Source: Armatimonadota bacterium
GTDB lineage: Bacteria; Vulcanimicrobiota; JACPDS01
Assembly (NCBI GenBank): GCA_016183885.1
Contig: JACPDS010000175.1
Span: 1-6,474 of the forward strand
Length of the DNA: 6,474 nt
Direction of reading: 5' to 3'
Below the pieces are notes generated by a model. That model was given only the letters and a program-made list of their open reading frames with translations, was not told where the DNA came from and did no database searches. The position numbers and the translations under genes are program-made. Below are positions 1 to 6,474 of this stretch, piece by piece (positions within the stretch are counted from its first letter, which is position 1; the number at the start of each line of letters is the position of its first letter).

Positions 1-1
1 G

Positions 2-106
2 GGAACAGAGCCAATTGTGAGGTTAATGGCGGAAGGCCCCGATCAAAACGAACTAAAAAGCCTGGCAAATAAGCTGGCCGGCGTAATTGAAAAAAACTTA
101 AGCTAA
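2..106 (+). CDS. glmM: Phosphoglucosamine mutase, C-terminal end (5' part outside window)
   Basis: Only the last 34 codons are present, read from base 2 to the TAA at 104-106. The peptide begins GTEPIVRLMAEG, which is the phosphate-binding SGTEP loop of domain 4 of alpha-D-phosphohexomutases, followed by the usual closing amphipathic helix. The VRLMAEG continuation resembles GlmM more than phosphomannomutase or phosphoglucomutase, which tend to read KIRIY or similar there. GlmM converts glucosamine-6-phosphate to glucosamine-1-phosphate in the cytoplasm, on the route to UDP-GlcNAc for peptidoglycan and LPS. The family assignment is firm, but the choice of GlmM among the mutases is inferred from this short tail. 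The stop lies one base before the polA ATG, so the two are probably co-transcribed. By hand count 48 of 106 bases are G or C, visibly richer than the polA gene that follows. Confidence 0.8.
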   Translation, partial: GTEPIVRLMAEGPDQNELKSLANKLAGVIEKNLS

Positions 107-107
107 A

Positions 108-2708
108 ATGAAAAATCCTAAATTGCTTTTAATCGATGGCCAGGGACTGGCTTATCGAGCTTTTTACGCCCTGCCCCCCCTAAAAACCTCAAAAGAGCAG
201 CCCGTGAATGCGGTTTATGGTTTTACCAATATGCTTTTAAAAATTATTGAACTTGAAAAACCCCAATATGTTGCAGCGGCATTTGACAAGGGCATTCCAT
301 ATGAGCGCTTAAAAAAGTATCCCGAATATAAGATTCAGAGGCAAAAACAACCCGAAGATTTAACCTTTCAACTGCCATTAATTGAAAAAATTTTAAGAGC
401 CCTCCAAATTCCGATTTATTGGAAAGAAGGATATGAAGCCGATGATTGTTTGGCCACCTTAGCTAAAACGGGCGAAGAAAAGTTTAAAATATTAATTTTA
501 ACAGGAGATTTAGATTTTTTACAATTGGTTAATCCCCGCATTAATATTTTAATGCTTAAAAAAGGAATTAGCGATTTAATTTTATATAACCAAGAAAAAA
601 TTAAAGAACGATTTAATTTAGAGCCCCAGCAATTAATTGACTATAAAGCATTAAGAGGAGACCCCAGCGATAATATTAAAGGAGTGCCCGGGATTGGCGA
701 AGCTCAAGCCATAAAATTGCTCAATCAATTTGAAAATTTAGAAGAAATTTTCAAAAATTTAGATAAATTGCCCCTAAAACAAAAAGAACTTTTAAAAGAA
801 TATAAAGAACAAGCTTTTTTAAGCAAAAATTTAGTTACGCTAAAAACCGACCTCGAGCTTAATTTAAGCTGGGAGGATTGTTTATTAAGGCCCCCCATGG
901 AAAACGAATGGAGAAAGATTTTAGAAAATTTAGAATTTAAAAGTTTATTAAAAAAAATTGCTCCAGGGGCGCAAACAAATTTTTTAATAACAGAAGAAGC
1001 TGATTTTCAAGAAATTAACTTAAATAGTTTTGAGAGCATGGAAGAAAAAATAAAAAAAGAAAAAAATATTTCAATTTTAGGAATAGTTAAAGAAAATAAA
1101 TTTTTAAGCCTGGCTATTTCCATAGAGAGTGAAAACTTTTATCTTAAAAAAATCGATAAAGAGTTTTTAAAAAAATTAAAACCCCTTTTAGAGGCGCCTG
1201 AAATCCTTAAAATAGGCTTTAGCTTAAAAAGCTTAATTTCTTTTTTAAAAGAAATTGAAATTAATTTAGTGAATATTTTTGACTTATCGATCGCCTCTTA
1301 CTTAATTAATCCGGAAAGAAGCCCAAAATTATCTACAATGATTTCTTTTTATTTAAACTTAAATTTAGAAAATATTGAAGAAGCAATTAAAAATAATCAA
1401 ACAGAAAAGATTCCGCATTTAGCGGCAAACTATGCCGGAAACATCTTAAGGCTTTATCCCGCATTGCTTAAAGAATTAGAAAAATATAATTTAATAAATT
1501 TATACTTCAATTTAGAACTCCCCTTAATTTTTATTTTAGCGGATATGGAAATATCCGGGATTAAAATCGATGGAGAATATTTAAATGAACTCTCTAAAAA
1601 TTTAGAAGAAAAATTAAAAAATTTACAAAAAAAAATTTTTAGTTTGTCCGGACAGGAATTAAATTTAAATTCGCCTAAACAGGTGGGGGAAATTTTATTT
1701 GAAAAATTAAAGCTTCAAGGGGGAAAAACAACTAAAACAGGATATAGTACCGACGCCCATACTTTATCCGGTTTAGCTTTTTCTTATCCAATTTGCGAAA
1801 AAATTTTAGAACACCGCGAATTAGTTAAATTAAAATCCACCTATGCCGATGTTTTGCCAAAACTAATTAACCCTCAAACCCGGCGGCTCCACACATCATT
1901 TAATCAAACAATAACTTCCACGGGAAGATTGTCCAGCAGCAATCCTAATTTGCAGAATATCCCCATTAAAACAGAAATGGGCAAATTAATAAGAAGGGCT
2001 TTTATTCCAGAAGAAGGAAATATTTTGCTTTCCGCAGATTATTCACAAATCGAATTGCGGATTTTAGCGCATTTTAGCGGAGATTTTAATTTAATCCAGG
2101 CTTTTATTGAGGATCAAGACATTCACGCTAAAACAGCCCGCGCAATATTTTCTTTAAAAGAAGAAAAAGAAGTTGCGGAAATCGAAAGACGCAAAGCCAA
2201 AGAAATTAATTTTGGAATAAATTATGGAATGAGCGAATATGGATTAGCGGAAAGTTTAAAAATTACCAAAGCCCAGGCGAAAGCCTATATCGAAGAATAT
2301 TTTAGATATTATCCGGGAGTTAAAAAATTCATGGAAGACTTAATTAGGGATGCAGAAAAAAATCAAGCGGTTTATACGCTTTTAGGCAGAAGAAGAGAAA
2401 TTCCGGAAATTAATTCGCGCAATTTTACCATTCGCAAATTAGCCCAAAGAATAGCCATCAATACCCCCATTCAAGGAAGCGCCGCAGACTTAATTAAACT
2501 TGCCATGCTTGCGCTTGGCAAAATTTTTAAAAAAGAAGAAAATGTAAAATTGCTCTTACAAATTCACGATGAATTAATCTTTGAAATGCCTAAAAATAAA
2601 TTAGAAGAAACACAAAAAATCGTTAAAGAAGTTATGCAGAAAGTTTATCCCTTAAAAGTGCCCTTAAAAGTAAATTTAGCCTCGGGATTTAACTGGGGAG
2701 AAATTTAA
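108..2708 (+). CDS. polA: DNA polymerase I (5' nuclease + degenerate proofreading domain + polymerase)
   Basis: This is an 866-residue family A polymerase of normal length, acting in Okazaki-fragment maturation and repair gap filling. The 5'-nuclease domain (about 1-285) has its metal-binding acids: D10, D60, E110/D112/D113, D134/D136, D185 and D188, the last two next to a helix-hairpin-helix (GVPGIG, 192-197). The central domain (about 300-465) corresponds to the 3'-5' exonuclease, but the DxE motif is replaced near ISILGIVKEN (321-330). The later Asp after Tyr442 is also missing, so proofreading is probably lost, as in Taq and Bst polymerases. The polymerase domain (about 470-866) is intact: STGRLSSSNPNLQNIP (604-619), motif A with D644 and E649, motif B with R694, K698, F702 and Y706, and motif C H820-D821-E822. 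The ATG is supported by the family-typical start (LLLIDGQGLAYRAF). No Shine-Dalgarno sequence is visible, so translation may be coupled to glmM, whose stop is one base away. Confidence 0.97.
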   Translation: MKNPKLLLIDGQGLAYRAFYALPPLKTSKEQPVNAVYGFTNMLLKIIELEKPQYVAAAFDKGIPYERLKKYPEYKIQRQKQPEDLTFQLPLIEKILRALQIPIYWKEGYEADDCLATLAKTGEEKFKILILTGDLDFLQLVNPRINILMLKKGISDLILYNQEKIKERFNLEPQQLIDYKALRGDPSDNIKGVPGIGEAQAIKLLNQFENLEEIFKNLDKLPLKQKELLKEYKEQAFLSKNLVTLKTDLELNLSWEDCLLRPPMENEWRKILENLEFKSLLKKIAPGAQTNFLITEEADFQEINLNSFESMEEKIKKEKNISILGIVKENKFLSLAISIESENFYLKKIDKEFLKKLKPLLEAPEILKIGFSLKSLISFLKEIEINLVNIFDLSIASYLINPERSPKLSTMISFYLNLNLENIEEAIKNNQTEKIPHLAANYAGNILRLYPALLKELEKYNLINLYFNLELPLIFILADMEISGIKIDGEYLNELSKNLEEKLKNLQKKIFSLSGQELNLNSPKQVGEILFEKLKLQGGKTTKTGYSTDAHTLSGLAFSYPICEKILEHRELVKLKSTYADVLPKLINPQTRRLHTSFNQTITSTGRLSSSNPNLQNIPIKTEMGKLIRRAFIPEEGNILLSADYSQIELRILAHFSGDFNLIQAFIEDQDIHAKTARAIFSLKEEKEVAEIERRKAKEINFGINYGMSEYGLAESLKITKAQAKAYIEEYFRYYPGVKKFMEDLIRDAEKNQAVYTLLGRRREIPEINSRNFTIRKLAQRIAINTPIQGSAADLIKLAMLALGKIFKKEENVKLLLQIHDELIFEMPKNKLEETQKIVKEVMQKVYPLKVPLKVNLASGFNWGEI
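2695..2700 (+). promoter_or_regulatory. Ribosome binding site for mutM
   Basis: GGGGAG lies inside the last codons of polA, 8 nt before the GTG at 2709. It supports the non-ATG start of mutM, which directly abuts the polA stop codon. Confidence 0.6.
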
Positions 2709-3536
2709 GTGCCCGAACTTCCAGAAGTAGAAACCATTAAACAAGAACTTTTTGATAAAATTTTAGGAAAAAAAATAAATTTTTTAGAAATTTTTACGCC
2801 CGAATTAATTAAAAATATATCTTTGGGGGATTTTAAAAAATATATAGCGGGCGAAGAGATAAAAGACATTTTAAGGCGCGGAAAATATTTAATTTTAAAA
2901 TTAAAAAAAGCAAGCTTAATTATTCATTTTAGAATGACCGGAAAATTAATTTTTGCGAAAAATAAACTTCCTCCGTCAAAAAGTACGCATTTAATTTTTT
3001 ATTTTGAAGGGGGGGATCAATTAATTTATCAGGATTTGCGAAAATTTGGAGAATTTAAACTTTCTTTTAAGGAAGATTTTTCGGATATTTTAGGAATTAA
3101 AAAATTAGGAATTGAACCCTTGAGCAAAGAGTTTAGACTAGAAACATTTAAAGCCCTGCTCAAATCAAAAAATGCTAATTTAAAATTATTTTTAATCGAT
3201 CAAACCAAAATTGCCGGAATTGGAAATCTTTATGCCTGTGAAATTCTCTTTAAGGCAAAAATTCATCCCCAAAGAAAAACCTTAAGCCTTAAAGAAGGCG
3301 AGATCCAAGCCCTTTACCAAGCTATTAAAGAAATTCTTAAAAAAGCTATTTTTTATAAAGGCAGTTCCCTTCGGGACGAACAATACCAAACTTTAGGCGG
3401 AAAATTAGGGGGGTTTCAAAAACACCATCAAGTTTATGCCAAAGCAGGAGAAAATTGCCCAAGATGTAAAAGCATAATTCAAAAAATAATCTTAGGTCAA
3501 AGAGGGACATATTTTTGCCCGAATTGTCAAGAATAA
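2709..3536 (+). CDS. mutM: Formamidopyrimidine-DNA glycosylase (Fpg/MutM)
   Basis: This 275-residue bifunctional glycosylase/AP lyase removes 8-oxoguanine and FaPy lesions from DNA. Translation starts at a GTG immediately after the polA TAA. That start is fixed by the protein: the next residues are PELPEVET, where Pro2 becomes the N-terminal nucleophile after Met removal and Glu3 is catalytic. Other family marks are Lys59 in RRGKYL (the E. coli K57 counterpart), HFRMTG (73-78) and the helix-two-turn-helix segment DQTKIAGIGNLYACE (164-178) with Asn173. GSSLRDEQY follows at 218-226. The C-terminal zinc finger is C250-x2-C253-x16-C270-x2-C273, with Arg265 in GQRGTYFCPNC. All key residues are present, so the enzyme should be active. 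The PELPEVE start, GSSLRD block and complete zinc finger fit Fpg rather than endonuclease VIII (Nei). The polA-mutM order is also found in Bacillus and others, which fits a repair operon. Confidence 0.97.
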   Translation: MPELPEVETIKQELFDKILGKKINFLEIFTPELIKNISLGDFKKYIAGEEIKDILRRGKYLILKLKKASLIIHFRMTGKLIFAKNKLPPSKSTHLIFYFEGGDQLIYQDLRKFGEFKLSFKEDFSDILGIKKLGIEPLSKEFRLETFKALLKSKNANLKLFLIDQTKIAGIGNLYACEILFKAKIHPQRKTLSLKEGEIQALYQAIKEILKKAIFYKGSSLRDEQYQTLGGKLGGFQKHHQVYAKAGENCPRCKSIIQKIILGQRGTYFCPNCQE

Positions 3537-3545
3537 ATCAAAATC

Positions 3546-3551
3546 AGGAGG
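3546..3551 (+). promoter_or_regulatory. Strong ribosome binding site for the first M16 gene
   Basis: A perfect AGGAGG sits 6 nt before the ATG at 3558, in the 21-nt gap after mutM. It is the only consensus Shine-Dalgarno in the window and fixes the start of the first M16 gene. It suggests this gene is translated independently and more strongly than its upstream neighbours. I see no convincing -35/-10 promoter in the gap itself. Confidence 0.85.
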
Positions 3552-3557
3552 TTAAAA

Positions 3558-5057
3558 ATGCTAAATAAGCTTGTAAAATTATTAGTCTTAATTTTTCTTT
3601 TAACCGGCATGGTTTTTGCTTCTTCCCTTAAGCTAAATATTAAAGAATATACTTTAAAAAATGGAATGAAGGTTTTAATTTTAGAAAAGCATAATTTTCC
3701 GATTTTTACAGGTTATATTCAATTTAAGGTTGGGAGCGTTAACGAATGGCCGGGCGTCACGGGGGCATCCCATTTATTAGAACATATGATGTTTAAGGGA
3801 ACAAAAAGTCTGGGAACTTGGAATTATCAAAAAGAATTACCCTTAATCAAAGAAATTGATAAGATTTATAAAGAAATCGAAAAAGAAAAAGAAAAACTTT
3901 TAACCGCATATGGAAAAGGAGATCTCTCAAAAATTGAAAATTTAAAATTTAAAATAAAAAAGTTAATCGATGAGCAAAGAAAATACATTATTAAAGATGA
4001 GCTTTGGGGGATTTATCAAAAAAACGGAGGAAGCGGACTTAATGCCTCCACCGGCTGGGATGGCACACAATATTATGTAAGCCTGCCGGCCAACCGTCTT
4101 GAACTTTGGGCTTTTTTAGAATCGGATCGGATTAAAAATCTAGTTTTTCGAGAATTTTATTCAGAACGCGATGTGGTTTATGAAGAGCGCCGTTTAAGAA
4201 CCGATACTCAACCCGAAGGAAAACTCTGGGAAGAATTTATGCTTTCCGCATATACCGCTTCTCCTTATCATTGGGAAGTAGTGGGTTATGCAAGCGATTT
4301 AGAAAATATGCGCAAAGATGAAGTAGCGGATTATTTTAAATATTATTATGCTCCCAATAATGCCGTAATGGTGCTTGCGGGTGATTTAAAAGGAGATGAA
4401 GCCATAAAAATAATTAAAAAATATTTTGAAGATATTCCCCCTCAAAATAAACCAAAAGATGTATTCACCTCTGAGCCCCCTCAAGCGGGAGAGCATCGGA
4501 TAGAAGTAGAATTCGACGCCCAGCCTTCAATTTTAATTGGTTTTCATGGTCCAAAATTCGGGACACAAGATCAATATGCTTTAGAAATTATTTCCAGAAT
4601 CTTATCTTTAGGGAGAACAAGCCGTTTTTATAAAAATTTAATTGAAAAAAAACAATTTGCCTTAGATGTTTCAGCTTTTAATTTTTCCAGAAGACTGGGA
4701 AACTATTTTATTATACAGGCTTATCCCAAGGCGCCCCATAGCCTCCAAGAATTAGAAGAAGCCATTTATCAAGAATTAGAAAATTTAAAAATCAACCCTG
4801 CAAGCGATTGGGAGCTTAATAAAATTAAAAATCAAATCGACATAGAATTTATAAGAAGTCTTGATTCTAATTTGGGAATGGCCTTTCAATTAGGTTATGC
4901 TCAGGCGCTTACCGGCTCATGGAAAAACTTTGACGAAAGAGAAAAACTAAAAAAAATTACCCCGAAAGATATTCAGCTGGCGGCTCAAAAATATTTTGTT
5001 AAAAAAAATCGCACCGTAGCTGCCCTAGTATCGATTAAGAAGGAAGGCAAAAAATGA
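3558..5057 (+). CDS. Secreted M16 zinc metallopeptidase, catalytic (HxxEH) subunit
   Basis: This 499-residue M16 (insulinase/pitrilysin-like) peptidase is probably periplasmic. Residues 1-21 form a Sec signal peptide: a Lys-containing n-region, a hydrophobic core LLVLIFLLTGMVFA, then a likely cleavage before Ser22; there is no lipobox Cys. The inverted zinc motif is H72-L-L-E75-H76. The third ligand is probably E210 within SERDVVYEERR (202-212), with E203 matching the other conserved acid. H76 and E210 are 134 residues apart, where about 75 is usual. The extra length is a Lys/Glu-rich predicted helical hairpin at about 92-150. Residues 156-191 (GGSGLNAST to LESDR) and 263-276 (YYAPNNAVMVLAGD) are typical N-domain blocks. 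The C-terminal half (about 310-490) keeps the fold, but I362 and L369 stand where active homologues carry Arg and Tyr. It overlaps the next gene by 4 nt, and the two probably form a heterodimer. The natural substrate is unknown. Confidence 0.93.
   Translation: MLNKLVKLLVLIFLLTGMVFASSLKLNIKEYTLKNGMKVLILEKHNFPIFTGYIQFKVGSVNEWPGVTGASHLLEHMMFKGTKSLGTWNYQKELPLIKEIDKIYKEIEKEKEKLLTAYGKGDLSKIENLKFKIKKLIDEQRKYIIKDELWGIYQKNGGSGLNASTGWDGTQYYVSLPANRLELWAFLESDRIKNLVFREFYSERDVVYEERRLRTDTQPEGKLWEEFMLSAYTASPYHWEVVGYASDLENMRKDEVADYFKYYYAPNNAVMVLAGDLKGDEAIKIIKKYFEDIPPQNKPKDVFTSEPPQAGEHRIEVEFDAQPSILIGFHGPKFGTQDQYALEIISRILSLGRTSRFYKNLIEKKQFALDVSAFNFSRRLGNYFIIQAYPKAPHSLQELEEAIYQELENLKINPASDWELNKIKNQIDIEFIRSLDSNLGMAFQLGYAQALTGSWKNFDEREKLKKITPKDIQLAAQKYFVKKNRTVAALVSIKKEGKK
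3831..4007 (+). other. Helical insertion between zinc-site elements of the first M16 protein
   Basis: This stretch encodes residues about 92-150 of the catalytic M16 subunit. It is dominated by Lys, Glu, Ile and Leu in helical heptad-like spacing (for example IKEIDKIYKEIEKEKEKLL, 97-115). A short Gly-Lys-Gly-Asp turn near 119-122 is followed by a second charged helix (about 124-147). It separates HLLEH from the third zinc ligand and looks like an antiparallel coiled-coil hairpin. I recall similar insertions in some bacterial two-gene M16 pairs, so it may be a subfamily trait. Its role (partner docking, or gating the chamber) is inference. Confidence 0.65.
5041..5047 (+). promoter_or_regulatory. 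Ribosome binding site for the second M16 gene
   Basis: AGGAAGG lies inside the last codons of the first M16 gene, 6 nt before the ATG at 5054. Together with the ATGA stop/start overlap it supports coupled, near-equal translation of the two M16 subunits. Confidence 0.6.
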
Positions 5058-6474
5058 AAAAAATTAAATTTTTAGTTTTATTTTTAGTCTTATTAATTAC
5101 TCATAATTTTGCAGAAGTTCATCAAAGAGAAATTAGCAAAGAAAAAAAACCTCTATCCCCGGGGAGCAAAATTATTTCTAAATTTAAATATCCGCCTTTA
5201 TCATGGCAGGTTCCTAAAGCGGGAAAAGATCTTGAAAGAATAGTTTTAGATAACGGGATGATTATTTATTTAAAAGAAGATCATTCTTTGCCCTTAATTA
5301 CCTTAAAGGCTATTATTAGAACGGGAAACATTTATGAAAAAAAAGAAAAATATGGAGTAGCTGAACTTACGGGGGAAGTAATGCGCATGGGGGGGACAAA
5401 AAGCTATGCCCCCGAAGAATTAAACAAAGAATTAGAATATATTGGAGCATCCCTAGAAACTTCGATCGGCGTTGAAAATGGAAGCGCTTATTTAAATTTA
5501 CTATCCAAAGATTTTGATAAAGGCTTAAATTTATTTTCCGAGGTGCTAATGTATCCGGCTTTTGACCAAGCTCAACTAAACCTGGCTAAAAGTCAAATTA
5601 AAGAAAGTTTAAGAAGAAAAAACGATGATCCTTCCGGCATTTCTTCTCGAGAATTTTTAAGAGCCATTTATGAAGAGCATCCTTACGGCAGGGAATTAGA
5701 TTGGAAGGTAGTTAAAGAAATTACTCGAGAGGATTTAATAAATTTTCACAAAATTTATTTTCATCCCAACAATATTTATCTAGCCATTTGCGGGGATTTT
5801 AATAAAAAAGAAGTCTTAGAAAAAATTAAAAGGGTTTTTGGCATATGGGAAAAGGGAGAATTAAATTTTCCAGAAATCCCGCAAGTCAAGCTTAATTTTA
5901 AAAAAGAAGTAAATATAATCCAAAAAGAGCAAAATCAAACTTATATTTTATTAGGGCATTTAGGCATAAAAAGAAATAACCCCGATCAATATGCCCTGTT
6001 GTTAATGGATTATATTTTGGGGGGGAGTGCTTTTAGTTCTCGGTTAATGAGCAAGGTTCGTTCGGACGAAGGACTGGCTTATTCGGTAGGAAGCCATTTT
6101 GAGACCCTCTCCAGCGATTATGGAAATTTTACGGCTTGGTGTGAAACGAAAACAGAAACCACCCATAAAGCCGTAGAATTAATGCTTAAAGAAATTGAAA
6201 AAATAAAAAAAGGCCCGGTTTCAAACGAGGAATTAAAGTTAGCCAAAGATTCTTTTATCAATAACTTTATTTTTGGCTTTAAAAATCCTATGGGCATTGT
6301 TTCCAAGCTAATGTTTTTAGAATATGACAGAATGCCGCTTGATTATTATGAAACTTTTCTGAGCAAAATCAAAGCCGTTAGCAAAGAAGATATTTTAAAA
6401 GCCGCTCAAAAATATCTTCATCCCGATAAAATCATTTTTGTGTTGGTGGGAGATGAAAAAAAATTTGATAAAAC
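5054..6474 (+). CDS. Secreted M16 peptidase-like protein, non-catalytic partner subunit (3' end outside window)
   Basis: The frame is open from the ATG overlapping the previous stop (ATGA) to the window edge. This gives 473 complete codons, probably lacking only the last few tens of residues. Residues 1-20 (KKIKFLVLFLVLLITHNFA) form a Sec signal peptide. A linker with PPLSWQVP (47-54) precedes the N-domain, which starts at LERIVLDNGM (60-69). Where active members have HxxEH this protein reads E104-L-T-G107-E108, and the third zinc-ligand position appears to be Ser185, so zinc should not bind. The rest is well kept: HPYGRELDWKVV (209-220), YFHPNNIYLAICGDF (235-249), and in the C-domain LGGSAFSSRL (322-331) followed by R336 and Y343 in VRSDEGLAYSV. 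That Arg/Tyr pair has the 7-residue spacing of R824/Y831 in insulin-degrading enzyme. It is best read as the substrate-binding partner of the preceding HxxEH subunit. It is not a decayed gene, since the frame is intact. Confidence 0.92.
   Translation, partial: MKKIKFLVLFLVLLITHNFAEVHQREISKEKKPLSPGSKIISKFKYPPLSWQVPKAGKDLERIVLDNGMIIYLKEDHSLPLITLKAIIRTGNIYEKKEKYGVAELTGEVMRMGGTKSYAPEELNKELEYIGASLETSIGVENGSAYLNLLSKDFDKGLNLFSEVLMYPAFDQAQLNLAKSQIKESLRRKNDDPSGISSREFLRAIYEEHPYGRELDWKVVKEITREDLINFHKIYFHPNNIYLAICGDFNKKEVLEKIKRVFGIWEKGELNFPEIPQVKLNFKKEVNIIQKEQNQTYILLGHLGIKRNNPDQYALLLMDYILGGSAFSSRLMSKVRSDEGLAYSVGSHFETLSSDYGNFTAWCETKTETTHKAVELMLKEIEKIKKGPVSNEELKLAKDSFINNFIFGFKNPMGIVSKLMFLEYDRMPLDYYETFLSKIKAVSKEDILKAAQKYLHPDKIIFVLVGDEKKFDK

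Noticed and set aside
5157..5164. CCCCGGGG palindrome as a possible regulatory site or terminator stem
   Set aside because: It is only 8 bp with no loop or T run, sits inside the N-terminal coding region of the second M16 gene (Ser-Pro-Gly-Ser), and is explained by the local codon choice.
5363..5377. Loss of HxxEH in the second M16 gene as a sign of pseudogenisation
   Set aside because: The frame is open for 473 codons, and the other family blocks, including the Arg/Tyr pair, are conserved. Non-catalytic M16 partners are a well-known class.
6118..6306. A 62-codon open frame on the minus strand
   Set aside because: It lies wholly inside the conserved C-domain of the second M16 gene, has no ribosome binding site or recognisable protein features, and is best explained as an antisense shadow.
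3558..6474. The two M16 frames as one frameshifted long (about 1000-residue) M16 protein
   Set aside because: Each frame has its own signal peptide, ribosome binding site and full two-domain M16 layout. The ATGA overlap is typical of coupled genes and not of a broken fusion.
1..6474. CRISPR arrays, tRNA/rRNA genes, insertion sequences, defence or toxin genes
   Set aside because: Reading both strands I found no spaced direct repeats, cloverleaf-like segment, terminal inverted repeats or transposase-like frame. Almost every base is inside a recognised gene.

Overview
The window holds five same-strand genes packed head to tail with almost no intergenic DNA: the 3' end of a phosphoglucosamine mutase gene (glmM), DNA polymerase I (polA), formamidopyrimidine-DNA glycosylase (mutM), and two consecutive M16-family (insulinase/pitrilysin-like) peptidase genes, the second cut by the window end. 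Gaps are 1 nt (glmM-polA), 0 nt (polA-mutM), 21 nt (mutM-M16 A) and a 4-nt ATGA overlap (M16 A-M16 B). No promoter, terminator, RNA gene, mobile element, CRISPR array or integration scar is visible, so this looks like the inside of one long operon.

The organism is a bacterium with an AT-rich genome: TTA, AAA, GAA and ATT codons dominate, with long A and T runs. It is probably Gram-negative, because both M16 proteins begin with a Sec-type signal peptide and paired secreted M16 proteins are usual in the periplasm of Gram-negative lineages. The polA-mutM order is also seen in other bacteria, including Bacillus. I cannot place the genome in a phylum from this sequence.

polA and mutM form a DNA-repair pair: MutM excises oxidised purines, and Pol I fills and processes the resulting gap. 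Pol I has complete 5'-nuclease and polymerase active sites, but its central proofreading domain has lost its key acidic residues.

The M16 pair is the most interesting part. M16 A keeps the zinc site (HLLEH plus a downstream Glu) but lacks the Arg/Tyr pair of the C-terminal half. M16 B has lost the zinc site but keeps the Arg/Tyr pair at the canonical spacing. The two are overlapping, separately exported and complementary, which fits an obligate heterodimer with a shared active site. M16 A also carries a charged helical insertion of about 58 residues between its zinc-binding elements. The overall architecture (active plus inactive M16 partner) is known. I see no evidence for an entirely new system here.
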